Shown here piece by piece: positions 38,202 to 46,835 of a stretch of 64,000 nucleotides of DNA; position 1 is the stretch's first letter, and each line of letters starts with the position of its first letter. A program made the position numbers and the translations under genes. The stretch is from Planctomycetota bacterium. Lineage in GTDB: Bacteria; Planctomycetota; B15-G4; SIAN01. The notes beneath the pieces are model-generated. The model saw only the letters and a program-made list of their open reading frames with translations, searched no databases and was not told where the DNA came from. The stretch spans positions 331,383 through 395,382 of the forward strand of contig JAEUIC010000018.1 of the NCBI GenBank assembly GCA_016795285.1, in the 5' to 3' direction.

Positions 38202-39360
38202 TCCGCAGGCGCTGAACGACACGCTCGCCGCGACCCTCGGCGCGACGACGACCGCGGCGGCCGGGGAGGCCGGCACGCAGGTGGTGCTGCGCACCGTGAA
38301 GGCGGGCGCGTGCGCCTTCCTGATCGGCGTCGTGATCGGGCCGCTGGTGGTGAGCTGGCTCAAGCGGCTGCGCACCCAGGAGACGGTCGAGAAGGCCGAC
38401 TCGGCGAAGCTCGCCGACCTCTCGAAGGGCAAGCGCGACACGCCGACGATGGGGGGCGTGCTCTTCCTGCCGGCGATGGGCTTCTCGCTGGCGCTGTTCG
38501 GCGACCTCGGCAACCCCTACGTCGCGACCGCGCTGCTCGGCGCGGTCGGCTTCTGCCTGATCGGGATGATCGACGACCTGCTCAAGCTGACGCGGCGCGG
38601 CAAGGGGCCGGGCGGCAAGAGCGGCATCTCGGCGCGCGGCAAGATGGCGCTGCAGGTCGGCGTGTCGGCGGCGCTCGCGTTCGCGCTGCTCGCCACCATG
38701 CGCCACGGCACGAGCGATCCCGAGGAGCTGCGCCAGCTGCTCAGCGTCTCGGTGCCGTTCAGCGACGCGACCTTCGACCTCTCGGCGTGGAACGGGCTGC
38801 CCTACGCGCTGCTCTGCACGCTGATCATGGTGGGCACCAGCAACGCGGTGAACCTCACCGACGGGCTCGACGGGCTCGCGCCCGGCTGCGTCGTGCTGGC
38901 GGCCGGCGCCTTCGCGGTGATCGCCTACGCGGTGGGCCGCTCCGACAACGCCTTCGGCCTGACGCTGGCGCACGTGCGCGGCGCCGAGGAGATGGCCGTG
39001 GTCGCCGCCGCGCTCGCCGGCGCCGGCATCGCCTTCCTCTGGTTCAACGCCCATCCGGCGCAGGTCTTCCTCGGCGACACCGGCTCGCTCGCGCTCGGCG
39101 GCCTGCTCGGCTTCCTCGCCTGCGTGACCAAGCAGGAGCTCGTCCTGCCGATCGTCGGCGGCGTCTTCGTCGCCGAGGCGCTGTCGGTGGTGCTGCAGGT
39201 CGCCTGGTTCAAGCGCACGCGCAAGCGGATCTTCCGCTGCGCGCCGCTCCATCACCACTTCCAGTTCGGGGGCATGCACGAAGTGAAGATCGTGACGCGC
39301 TTCTGGATCGTCGCCGGCCTCTGCGCGCTCGCCGGGCTGGCCACGCTGGCGGTGCGCTGA
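38188..39360 (+). CDS. mraY: Phospho-MurNAc-pentapeptide transferase MraY
   Basis: Integral membrane enzyme making lipid I from UDP-MurNAc-pentapeptide and undecaprenyl phosphate. The 390-residue product has about ten hydrophobic helices and the cytoplasmic motifs KRDTPTMGG, FCLIGMIDDLLKLTRR (catalytic Asp pair), NAVNLTDGLDGLA, WFNAHPAQVFLGDTGSLALG and the histidine-rich RCAPLHHHFQ. A stretch of about 30 residues precedes the first helix. The final base is shared with the ftsW ATG (TGATG). murD, usually next, is missing. Confidence 0.96.
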   Translation: MAWPDPQALNDTLAATLGATTTAAAGEAGTQVVLRTVKAGACAFLIGVVIGPLVVSWLKRLRTQETVEKADSAKLADLSKGKRDTPTMGGVLFLPAMGFSLALFGDLGNPYVATALLGAVGFCLIGMIDDLLKLTRRGKGPGGKSGISARGKMALQVGVSAALAFALLATMRHGTSDPEELRQLLSVSVPFSDATFDLSAWNGLPYALLCTLIMVGTSNAVNLTDGLDGLAPGCVVLAAGAFAVIAYAVGRSDNAFGLTLAHVRGAEEMAVVAAALAGAGIAFLWFNAHPAQVFLGDTGSLALGGLLGFLACVTKQELVLPIVGGVFVAEALSVVLQVAWFKRTRKRIFRCAPLHHHFQFGGMHEVKIVTRFWIVAGLCALAGLATLAVR

Positions 39361-40712
39361 TGGCCTCCCCCGCGCTCGTGGACGACGCGCCGCGGCCGGA
39401 CGGCGGCCTCCCGCTCGAGGAGATCGAGCGGTCGGCGTTCCTGCTGCTGACCTGCGTGCTGACGCTGCTCGCGTTCGGCGTGGTGATGGTCTTCAGCGCC
39501 GCCGCCATCGAGACCGCCGAGCTCGGCGGCTCGCCGTGGCGTCCGCTGCTGGCGCACGGCGCCAAGGTCGCGATCGGCCTCACGCTGCTGATCGTCGTCT
39601 CGCGCCAGCCGCCGACGCGCCTGCTCCGCTTCGCGAAGCCGTTCTACTTCCTCTCGCTGCTGCTGCTGGCGCTGGTGCTGGTGCCCGGGATCGGCGTCGA
39701 GTCGAACGGCTCGCAGCGCTGGATGAACACCGAGACGCTGATCGGCTTCGCGCTGCAGCCCTCCGAGATCGCCAAGCTGGCCCTGGTCCTCGCCATCGCC
39801 GCCTACGTCGCGAAGGTCGACGACCTCGGCGCGAGCTTCACGCGCACCTTCCTGCCCGCCGCCGCGATGGTGGTGGCGCCGGCGGCGCTGATCCTGCTCG
39901 AGACCGACTTCGGCACTTCGCTGCTCCTGTCGGTGCTCGGCTTCCTGCTGCTGATGCTGGCGGGGGCGCGCGTGCGCCACCTGCTGCTGCTCGCGGCGAC
40001 CGCCGGACCGATCGGCGCCCTCTTCCTCTGGCTGAACCCCGACACGCAGTACATCTTCCGGCGGCTCGGCGCGTTCGCCGACCACCACTTCGGCGAGGCG
40101 GCCGTCGCGAGCGGCCTGCCGACCCAGGTCGACTTCGCCGAGTCGGCGCTGCGCGTCGGCGGACTCACCGGCGTCGGGATCGGCGCCGGCCGCCACAAGC
40201 TCTTCTTCCTCGCGGAAGGGGAGAACGACTTCATCCTCGCCAACATCGGCGAGGAGCTCGGCTTCATCGGCACGACGTCGGTGCTGCTGCTCTTCGCGCT
40301 GCTCCTCTGGAGCGGCCGGCGCGTGCTGCTCGGGTTGCGCCATCGGTTCGGCTTCTTCGTGGTGGCCGGCGTGCTGCTCACCATCGCGATCCAGGCGCTG
40401 ATGAACGTCTTCGTCGCGGTCCGCTGGGCGCCGGTGAAGGGGATCCCGTTGCCGTTCGTCAGCTCGGGCGGCTCGTCGCTGACGCTGCTCTGCCTCGGCG
40501 TCGGTGCGGCGCTCGCGTGCGCGCGGCGCCCGCGGGCGACCGAGCTCGAGCTCGGCCCCGAGGAGGAGAGCGTGGCGATGCCCGACGAGCGTCCCGTCGT
40601 GCGCGCTGCGGAAGGCGTCGGCGCGGCGAGCGCCGTCGCCGGGAGCGGCGGCGAGGCGGACGAGGAGCTGGCGCTCGACGAGTGGCGCCAGGGTGCAGGA
40701 GCGAATCCATGA
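39360..40712 (+). CDS. ftsW: SEDS peptidoglycan glycosyltransferase FtsW
   Basis: FtsW polymerises septal glycan with its cognate PBP. The 450-residue product has about ten membrane helices. Conserved SEDS features include GSQRWMNTETLIGFALQPSEIAKLALVL, LLETDFGTSLLL and the loop GGLTGVGIGAGRHKLFFLAEGENDFILANIGEELGFIG, followed by PLPFVSSGGSSLTLL. An acidic cytoplasmic tail of about 60 residues follows the last helix. RodA cannot be excluded from sequence alone; the dcw position argues for FtsW. It overlaps both neighbours (TGATG with mraY, ATGA with the LysM gene). Confidence 0.93.
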   Translation: MASPALVDDAPRPDGGLPLEEIERSAFLLLTCVLTLLAFGVVMVFSAAAIETAELGGSPWRPLLAHGAKVAIGLTLLIVVSRQPPTRLLRFAKPFYFLSLLLLALVLVPGIGVESNGSQRWMNTETLIGFALQPSEIAKLALVLAIAAYVAKVDDLGASFTRTFLPAAAMVVAPAALILLETDFGTSLLLSVLGFLLLMLAGARVRHLLLLAATAGPIGALFLWLNPDTQYIFRRLGAFADHHFGEAAVASGLPTQVDFAESALRVGGLTGVGIGAGRHKLFFLAEGENDFILANIGEELGFIGTTSVLLLFALLLWSGRRVLLGLRHRFGFFVVAGVLLTIAIQALMNVFVAVRWAPVKGIPLPFVSSGGSSLTLLCLGVGAALACARRPRATELELGPEEESVAMPDERPVVRAAEGVGAASAVAGSGGEADEELALDEWRQGAGANP

Positions 40713-41497
40713 GCCGGCGCCGCAAGCCGACCTTCGAGTGGATCGCCCACGGCGATCTCGAGCGCTACGGGCTGCTCGCGCTGGTGGCGGCGCTGGTGTT
40801 GGGCATCGCCTACCTCGCGCAAGCGCTGGCGGGCGAGGAGCCGCCCTTCCGCGCGCCGCGCTTCGTCGCCGAGCTTCCGGAGGTGCCGCCCACCCCGATC
40901 GAGGCGCGCGAGGCGGTCGATCCCGTCGATCCCGAGGAGGCTCCGGTCGCGCACGCCTCGACGAGCGCGGCGCTCGCGGCGGAGACGGCGGTGCCGCGTT
41001 CCGCGGAACCGCGCCGCGATGCACCGGGCGGCGGCCTCGCGCGGCCTTCCGCGGCGCGCGCCCACTTCGACTTCTTCGAGCCGCCGGTCCGCCTGCCGGG
41101 CGGCCTCGCCGTGCTGGCACCGCCGCCGCCGGGCGAGGTGCAGGAGTCGCGCGCCGCGACGGTCCGCAAGGGCGACACGCTGCAGAAGATCGCCGCGCGC
41201 GAGCTCGGCAGCGCCGAACGGTGGCGGGTGCTGATCGATTGGAACCCCGGCCTCGATCCGAAGCGCCTCAAGGTCGGCCAGGAGCTGCGCCTGCCGCCCG
41301 CGACGCGCGCCGCACCGACCGCCGAGCGCGCCGCCGCGACGCGCCTCCACGTGGTGGCCGCCGACGAGACGCTGCGCTCGATCGCGCAGAAGTACTACGG
41401 CGACATGGAGCGCTGGATCGACCTGCTCGAGGCGAATCGCGACCAGCTGGCCGGGCCGGCGAGCGTGCGCGTCGGCCTCTCGTTGCGCATCCCGTGA
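40709..41497 (+). CDS. Membrane-anchored protein with two LysM domains
   Basis: 262-residue bitopic protein. A short basic N-terminus (MSRRRKPTFEW) and one membrane helix (about 20-42, GLLALVAALVLGIAYLAQALA) are followed by a Pro/Ala/Glu-rich linker to about 145. Two peptidoglycan-binding LysM domains follow, at about 148-193 (VRKGDTLQKIAARELG...LKVGQELRLP) and 209-262 (HVVAADETLRSIAQKYYGD...VRVGLSLRIP). The start overlaps the ftsW stop (ATGA). No catalytic domain is visible. Its position among septal genes suggests a wall-binding division or lipid-II-pathway accessory protein; that role is inferred. Confidence 0.88.
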   Translation: MSRRRKPTFEWIAHGDLERYGLLALVAALVLGIAYLAQALAGEEPPFRAPRFVAELPEVPPTPIEAREAVDPVDPEEAPVAHASTSAALAAETAVPRSAEPRRDAPGGGLARPSAARAHFDFFEPPVRLPGGLAVLAPPPPGEVQESRAATVRKGDTLQKIAARELGSAERWRVLIDWNPGLDPKRLKVGQELRLPPATRAAPTAERAAATRLHVVAADETLRSIAQKYYGDMERWIDLLEANRDQLAGPASVRVGLSLRIP

Positions 41498-41511
41498 GCG
41501 GAGCGGCAGCC

Positions 41512-42651
41512 ATGAACGAGACGCCTCGCACGATCGTCTTCGTCGGCGGCGGCACCGGCGGCCACCTGCAGCCGGGCGTCGTGCTGCGCGAGGAGCTGAA
41601 GCGCCGCCACCCCGACTGGAAGCTGCCGTTCCTCCTCGCCGGCCGCGCCGTCGAGAAGAGCTTCGTCACCCCCGAGGCGACCGGGCTCGAGCTCTTCCCC
41701 GGCCGCACGTCGCGCCCGGCGCCGTGGCGCGCCGACCTCTACGCGCGTGCCTGGTTCAACGCGGCGCGCTTCCTCGCCAAGGCGAAGCCCGACCTGCTGG
41801 TCTTCCTCGGCGGCTACGTCGCCTTCATCGCCCGCTTCGCGCGGCTGCGCGCGCCGATGGTCCTCCTCGAGTCGAACGTGCTGCCGGGTCGCTCCGCGCG
41901 CCTCGCCGCGCCGTTCGCCAAGCGCGTCTTCCTGCAGTGGCTGCCGCCCGCGGAGGCGCGGCTCCCCGACTGGCGTGCGCGCGTCACCGGCATGCCGCTC
42001 AAGTTCGAGACGCTGCCGGGACAGCGCGAGGCGCGCCGGCGGCTCGGGCTGCGTCCCGATGCGCGCGTGCTGCTGGTGCTGGGCGGAAGCCTCGGCGCCA
42101 ACGCGATCAACGAGCGGTTGCTGGCCGGCGCCGCCGACCTCGCGCAACAGCGCGGCCTCCAGCTGCTCCACCTCACCGGGCCGCGCGACGAGGAGAAGGT
42201 GCAGCACGCCTACGCGATGGCGGGCGTCGACGCCAAGGTGCTGCCGTTCTGCGACGACATGGCCGCGTGCTACGCCGCCGCCGACCTGGTGGTGGCGCGT
42301 GCCGGCGGCATGACGGTGGCCGAGATCGCGGCTGCCGGTCGTCCCGCCCTCTTCCTGCCCTATCCCCACCACGCCGATCGCCACCAGGAGTGGAACGCGC
42401 GCGTGCTGGTCGACGCGGGCGCGGCGTGGCGAGTGGACGAGGCGGCGACCGGCGCCGACTTCGTGGCGCGTCACGTGCTGCCGAAGCTCGCCGATCCCGA
42501 CGAGCTCGAGGCGCGCGGGCGCAAGGCGTTCGCGCTGGGGCGGCGCGACGGGACGCGGCGGATCGTCGAGGAGATCGAGCAGCTGCTCGACCGCTCGGCA
42601 GGGGTGCAGCGGATCGGCCAGACGGCGCTCGCCGCGTTGCAAGCGCTATAG
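41512..42651 (+). CDS. murG: UDP-GlcNAc:lipid I GlcNAc transferase MurG
   Basis: Makes lipid II at the inner face of the membrane. The 379-residue GT-B protein has the N-terminal G-loop FVGGGTGGHLQPGVVL, FLGGYVAFIARFARL, LLESNVLPGRSARLAAPFAKRVF, the second G-loop VLGGSLGANAIN, and the UDP-GlcNAc-binding VVARAGGMTVAEIAAAGRPALFLPYPHHADRHQEWNA. It starts at ATG 41512, 15 nt after the LysM gene. All signature residues appear intact. Confidence 0.95.
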   Translation: MNETPRTIVFVGGGTGGHLQPGVVLREELKRRHPDWKLPFLLAGRAVEKSFVTPEATGLELFPGRTSRPAPWRADLYARAWFNAARFLAKAKPDLLVFLGGYVAFIARFARLRAPMVLLESNVLPGRSARLAAPFAKRVFLQWLPPAEARLPDWRARVTGMPLKFETLPGQREARRRLGLRPDARVLLVLGGSLGANAINERLLAGAADLAQQRGLQLLHLTGPRDEEKVQHAYAMAGVDAKVLPFCDDMAACYAAADLVVARAGGMTVAEIAAAGRPALFLPYPHHADRHQEWNARVLVDAGAAWRVDEAATGADFVARHVLPKLADPDELEARGRKAFALGRRDGTRRIVEEIEQLLDRSAGVQRIGQTALAALQAL

Positions 42652-42684
42652 CAGCAGACCGGCGGACCGAGGCGGGGGGCATTC

Positions 42685-44100
42685 GTGGAACGAGCAGGCA
42701 TGCGCGCAGGCGGCGGCGAGCGGCGCCACTTCCATCTGGTCGGCATCGGCGGGAGCGGCCTCGCATCGCTCGCCGCCCACCTGTTGCTGCGCGGCGATCG
42801 CGTGAGCGGCTGCGACCAGAAGGACGGCTCGCTGCTGCGGCTGCTCGCGCGCCACGGCGCGCGCATCGACCTCGCCCACGCGGCGGGCCACGTCACCGAC
42901 TCGCTCGACGCGCTCGTCTACACGGCCGCCGCGAAGGGCGACCACCCCGAGCTGCAGGCCGCCGCCGCCCGCTCGCTCCCGGCCATGAAGTACGCGCAGT
43001 TCCTCGGGGAGCTCACGCGCGAGAGCGAGTGCGTGGCGGTCGCCGGCACGCACGGCAAGACGACCACCACGACGCTGCTGACCGAGATGCTCGCCGCCGC
43101 CGGACTCGACCCGAGCGCGGTGGTGGGCGGCTTCCCGGTGAGCTGGCCGCTGCCGGGCCGCGCCGGCGCCGGACCGCACTTCGTCGTCGAGGCGTGCGAG
43201 TACGACCGCTCCTTCCTCAACTTCGATCCGCGCCTCGCGCTGGTGACCAACGTCGAGCCCGACCACCTCGACTTCTTCGGCACCCACGACAAGGTGGTCG
43301 ACGCCTTCGCCGACTTCCTCGCGCCGCGCGTCGCCGGTCGCGTCGCCGTGCTGCACGAGTCGGCCGCCGCCGCGCTGCACGGCCGCGTCGCGGGCGACGT
43401 GCAGGTGGTCGGCGAGTCGGCCGCCTGCTCCGCGCGGCTGGTGCGCGCCGAGAACCGCCACGGCTGCGGCCGCGGCACGCTGCGCGTGCACGGCCATGCG
43501 CCGCTCGCGCTCGAGCTGCCGATCGCGGGCGACCACAACCTCGTCGACGCGGCGCTGGCCGCCACCGCCGCGCTCGAACTCGGCGCCGCGCCGCTCGCCA
43601 TCGAGCAGGCGGTCCGCGCCTTCCGCGGCGTGCGCCGCCGCCTCGAGCCGGTCGGCGCGCGCGACGGCGTGCAGTTCTTCTCCGACTACGCGCACCACCC
43701 GACCGAGATCCGCGCGGTGCGCCAGGCGCTGCGCGACAGCCATCCGGGCGAGCGCCTCGTGGTGGTCTTCCAGCCCCACCAGGCCAGCCGCACCCGCGAC
43801 TTCCGCGACGACTTCGCGCTCGAGCTCGCCGCCTTCGACGAGGTGGTGGTGCCCAACATCTTCTCGGTCCGCGAGTCGCGCGAGGGGGTGCTGCGCGAGA
43901 CCGAGGCGCTCGTCTCTGCCATCGCCGCGCGCGGCCGCGCGCCGCACCGCGCCGAGGGGCTCGGCGACGTCTTCGCCACGGTCGGCCGCGTCGCGCAGCA
44001 GGGCGACGTGGTCGTGCTGATGGGGGCGGGCGACATCGACGACCTCGCCGAGGAGCTGCGCGAGGCGCCAGCGCGCGCGCGCGAGGCGACCGTTGCTTGA
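42685..44100 (+). CDS. murC: UDP-MurNAc-L-alanine ligase
   Basis: Adds the first stem amino acid to UDP-MurNAc. The 471-residue product has HFHLVGIGGSGLASLAAHLLLRGDRVSGCDQ, the ATP loop AVAGTHGKTTTTTLL, VEACEYDRSFLNF, NVEPDHLDFFGTHDKVVDAF and DYAHHPTEIRAV, all characteristic of MurC. The start is GTG 42685 just behind a GAGGCGGGGGG tract; ATG 42700 is the alternative. The 3' end overlaps murB by 8 nt. Confidence 0.95.
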   Translation: MERAGMRAGGGERRHFHLVGIGGSGLASLAAHLLLRGDRVSGCDQKDGSLLRLLARHGARIDLAHAAGHVTDSLDALVYTAAAKGDHPELQAAAARSLPAMKYAQFLGELTRESECVAVAGTHGKTTTTTLLTEMLAAAGLDPSAVVGGFPVSWPLPGRAGAGPHFVVEACEYDRSFLNFDPRLALVTNVEPDHLDFFGTHDKVVDAFADFLAPRVAGRVAVLHESAAAALHGRVAGDVQVVGESAACSARLVRAENRHGCGRGTLRVHGHAPLALELPIAGDHNLVDAALAATAALELGAAPLAIEQAVRAFRGVRRRLEPVGARDGVQFFSDYAHHPTEIRAVRQALRDSHPGERLVVVFQPHQASRTRDFRDDFALELAAFDEVVVPNIFSVRESREGVLRETEALVSAIAARGRAPHRAEGLGDVFATVGRVAQQGDVVVLMGAGDIDDLAEELREAPARAREATVA

Positions 44101-44935
44101 GCTCCGCTCCCGCTTGACCGCGAAGATCGGCGGCAGCGCCGCCGAGGTGCACGAGCCGGTCGAGCTCGCCGAGCTGATCGCGCTGGTCGATCGCCTGCGC
44201 AGCCGCGGGCGCGCCTTCCGCGTGCTGGCGGGCGGCAGCAACATCGTCGCGGGCGACGCGCCGCTCGAGGAGGCGATCGTCTCGCTGCGCGCGCTGCGCC
44301 GCTTCGAGAAGCGGAGCGACACCTTGTGGCGCGCCGACTGCGGCGTGCCGCTCGGCGAGATGGTGGCGCGTTCGGTGAGGAGCGGCCTCGCCGGCCTCGA
44401 GTGCTGCCATGGCGTGCCGGGGTCGCTCGGCGCGGCGGTGCGCATCAACGCGGGCGGCAAGTGGGGGACGATCGGCGGCGTGCTGCGCGAGGTGACGCTG
44501 CTCACGCGCGACGGCCGCGTGGTCCGCCGCAGCGTCGAGCCGGGCGACTGCGCCTACCGCAAGACGGCGTGGTGGGACGACCTCGTGCTCGACGCGACGC
44601 TCGAGTTCGCGCAGAGCGACCCGGCCGCCACGCAGGCGCGCGTCGCCGCGGTGCACGAGCACAAGCGCACCACGCAGCCGCTCCGCTACCCCTCCGCCGG
44701 CTGCATCTTCCGCAACCCGTCGCCGACGCAGCCCGCCGGCCTGCTGATCGACCGCGCCGGTCTGAAGGGGACGCGCATCGGCGGCGCCGAGGTCTCGACG
44801 CTGCACGCCAACTACATCGTGAACGTCGGCGGCGCGACCGGCAGCGACTTCCTCGCGCTGATGGCGCTGGTGCGCGAGCGCGTGCAGGAGGTCCACGGCG
44901 TCCGCCTCGAGCACGAGGTCGAGGTGTGGAACTGA
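44093..44935 (+). CDS. murB: UDP-N-acetylenolpyruvoylglucosamine reductase, short form
   Basis: FAD enzyme reducing UDP-GlcNAc-enolpyruvate to UDP-MurNAc. The 280-residue product is the short type II form. It has the FAD-binding LAGGSNIVAGD, the GLECCHGVPGSLGAAVRINAG block, and the active-site segment YPSAGCIFRNP, where a cysteine takes the position of the usual proton-donating serine (GSxFxNP). The start is TTG 44093 within the end of murC, since no ATG or GTG gives a complete N-terminus. It is the last gene of the dcw cluster. Confidence 0.93.
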   Translation: MLELRSRLTAKIGGSAAEVHEPVELAELIALVDRLRSRGRAFRVLAGGSNIVAGDAPLEEAIVSLRALRRFEKRSDTLWRADCGVPLGEMVARSVRSGLAGLECCHGVPGSLGAAVRINAGGKWGTIGGVLREVTLLTRDGRVVRRSVEPGDCAYRKTAWWDDLVLDATLEFAQSDPAATQARVAAVHEHKRTTQPLRYPSAGCIFRNPSPTQPAGLLIDRAGLKGTRIGGAEVSTLHANYIVNVGGATGSDFLALMALVRERVQEVHGVRLEHEVEVWN

Positions 44936-44950
44936 GCGAGCCGCGCTCGC
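44936..44950. terminator. Possible bidirectional hairpin between murB and recJ
   Basis: GCGAGC (44936-44941) and GCTCGC (44945-44950) form a 6-bp stem with a 3-nt loop immediately after the murB stop, in the 52-nt convergent gap with recJ. There is no U tract on either strand, so it is a weak candidate. Confidence 0.3.
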
Positions 44951-44987
44951 GCGCCGCGTTCGGCGCCGCGCCGCGCTCGCCGCCGCC

Positions 44988-46724
44988 TCAGCGTCCGCCC
45001 GGCCCCGGGTCGGGCTTCACGTCGGCGATCTGCAGCTCGACGCCGTGGTTGCCCGCGAACGTCGACGGCCGCGGCGTGAAGGCGACGGCGACCTTGCGGC
45101 CGGCGATCTCGTCGGCGCGCGCGCCCTGGCCGAAGGCGATGCCGGCCATCACGTGCGGGCCGTTCTTCAGCTTCAACTGCAGGTGGCCGCCTTCGACGCC
45201 GACGCGCCGCGGCGGCGCCGCGAGCTCGACGCCGCTCGCCGCGAAGAGCGGCTGCGGATGGCCCTGGCCGAACGGACCGAGCTGCCGCAGCTCCTGCACC
45301 AGCGGGAAGGTGATCTGGTGGAGCATCGCCTCGCCGTCGAGCTCGAGCGTGGCGGGCGGCGGCGGCTGCATCGTGTCGCGCGCGATGTCGCGCAACCGCG
45401 CGGCGAGCTCGTCGGCCCGTTCCGGATCCATCTCGAGGCCGGCCGCCATCGCGTGGCCGCCGCAACTGCGCATGCAATCACGCGCCAAGTGGAGCGCGCC
45501 GGCGAGGTCGAAGCCCGGGACGCTCCGCCCCGAGCCGCGCGCCGTCGTGCCGTCGCTGGCGATCAGCACCACCGGCTTGCCGGTCTGCGACACGAGTTTC
45601 GCCGCGACGATGCCGATCACGCCCGCGTGGAACTCGCGGTCGGAGAGGACCACCATCGCCGCATCGGCCGGCCACTCCTTCAGCTTCACCTGCGCGCGCT
45701 GGTGGACGCGCGCCTCGAGGGCGCGCCGCTCCTGGTTCAGCCGGTCGAGCTCGGCGGCGAGCTGCGCCGCCTCCGGCTGCGAATCGGAGAGGAGCAGGCG
45801 GCGCGCGAGGTCGACCTGCCCCATGCGGCCCGCCGCGTTGATGCGCGGCGCGAAGCCGAACGAGACGTCCTCGGCGTCGATCTCGCGGCCGTCGAGGCGC
45901 GCGAAGCTGCGCAGCGCAGCAAGCCCGGGCACGGTCGTCTGCGCCAGCTGCTTCAAGCCGTGCCGCACGAGCAGGCGGTTCTCGCCGGTGAGCGACACGA
46001 CGTCGGCCACCGTGCCGAGCGCCGCGAAGGCGAGCCCCTCGCGCAACGTCGCGCGCAGCCGCGGATCCTGCTTCTGCTGCGGCGTGAGCGTCTCGAAGAG
46101 GCCGCACGCGAGCTTGAACGCGACGCCAGCGCCCGAGAGCTTGGCGGCCGGGTGGGCGGGATCGAGGAACAGCGGGTTCAACACCGCGAGGCCGGGCGGC
46201 AGCTGCTCGGGCTTCTGGTGGTGGTCGGTGACGATGACGTCGATGCCCGACTGCTGCAGCCGGCCGACCGCGGCGTGCGCGGTGACGCCGTGGTCGACGG
46301 TGACCAGCACGGCCGGCGCCTTGCGGCGCACCGCCGCCTCGCCTGCCTCGGAGAGGCCGTAGCCGTCGACGGTCCGCTCCGAGACGTGCACGTCGACGTC
46401 GGCGTGCAGCGCCTTCAGCAGCCGTGCCAACAGGCTCGCGCCGGTCAGTCCGTCGACGTCGGAGTCGCCGAAGACGAGGATCCGCTCGCGCCCTGCGATC
46501 GCCCGCGTGAGCCGCTCGACGGCGACCGCGGTGCCGGTGAGGTCGGCGGGCGCCGAGAGGTCCTTCAGGCTCGCGTCGAGGAAGGTGCGACCGGCGCTGC
46601 TCGAAGCGATGCCGCGCGTTGCCAGCACGCGCGCGGCGAGCGGCGAGAGGTTCAGGCGCTGCTCGAACTCCCGTTCGAGGTCCGGGTCGGTGCGGCGGAA
46701 CGACCAGACTCTCGGAGGGGGCAT
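44988..46724 (-). CDS. recJ: Single-stranded-DNA-specific exonuclease RecJ
   Basis: 5'-3' ssDNA exonuclease used in recombination and mismatch repair. The 578-residue product has the DHH-family motifs in order: FGDSDVDG near residues 84-91, VTVDHG, VIVTDHHQ near 164, AALGTVADVVSL, and the DHHA1 motif RSCGGHAMAAG, followed by an OB fold (HLQLKLKNGPHVMAGIAF). In motif I, Ser replaces the tyrosine of the usual DYDVDG, while the aspartates are kept. It is divergent from selA and convergent with murB. Confidence 0.94.
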   Translation of the reverse strand: MPPPRVWSFRRTDPDLEREFEQRLNLSPLAARVLATRGIASSSAGRTFLDASLKDLSAPADLTGTAVAVERLTRAIAGRERILVFGDSDVDGLTGASLLARLLKALHADVDVHVSERTVDGYGLSEAGEAAVRRKAPAVLVTVDHGVTAHAAVGRLQQSGIDVIVTDHHQKPEQLPPGLAVLNPLFLDPAHPAAKLSGAGVAFKLACGLFETLTPQQKQDPRLRATLREGLAFAALGTVADVVSLTGENRLLVRHGLKQLAQTTVPGLAALRSFARLDGREIDAEDVSFGFAPRINAAGRMGQVDLARRLLLSDSQPEAAQLAAELDRLNQERRALEARVHQRAQVKLKEWPADAAMVVLSDREFHAGVIGIVAAKLVSQTGKPVVLIASDGTTARGSGRSVPGFDLAGALHLARDCMRSCGGHAMAAGLEMDPERADELAARLRDIARDTMQPPPPATLELDGEAMLHQITFPLVQELRQLGPFGQGHPQPLFAASGVELAAPPRRVGVEGGHLQLKLKNGPHVMAGIAFGQGARADEIAGRKVAVAFTPRPSTFAGNHGVELQIADVKPDPGPGGR

Positions 46725-46835
46725 TAAGATCCTCGCTCACCGGCGCGGCGCAGACGGCGGGCGCGCACGCCGGGCGCAAAACGGCGAGAGTCAAGCGGCG
46801 CGGCGCGAGCCCGTCAAACCGTCAGGGGAGCGAAC

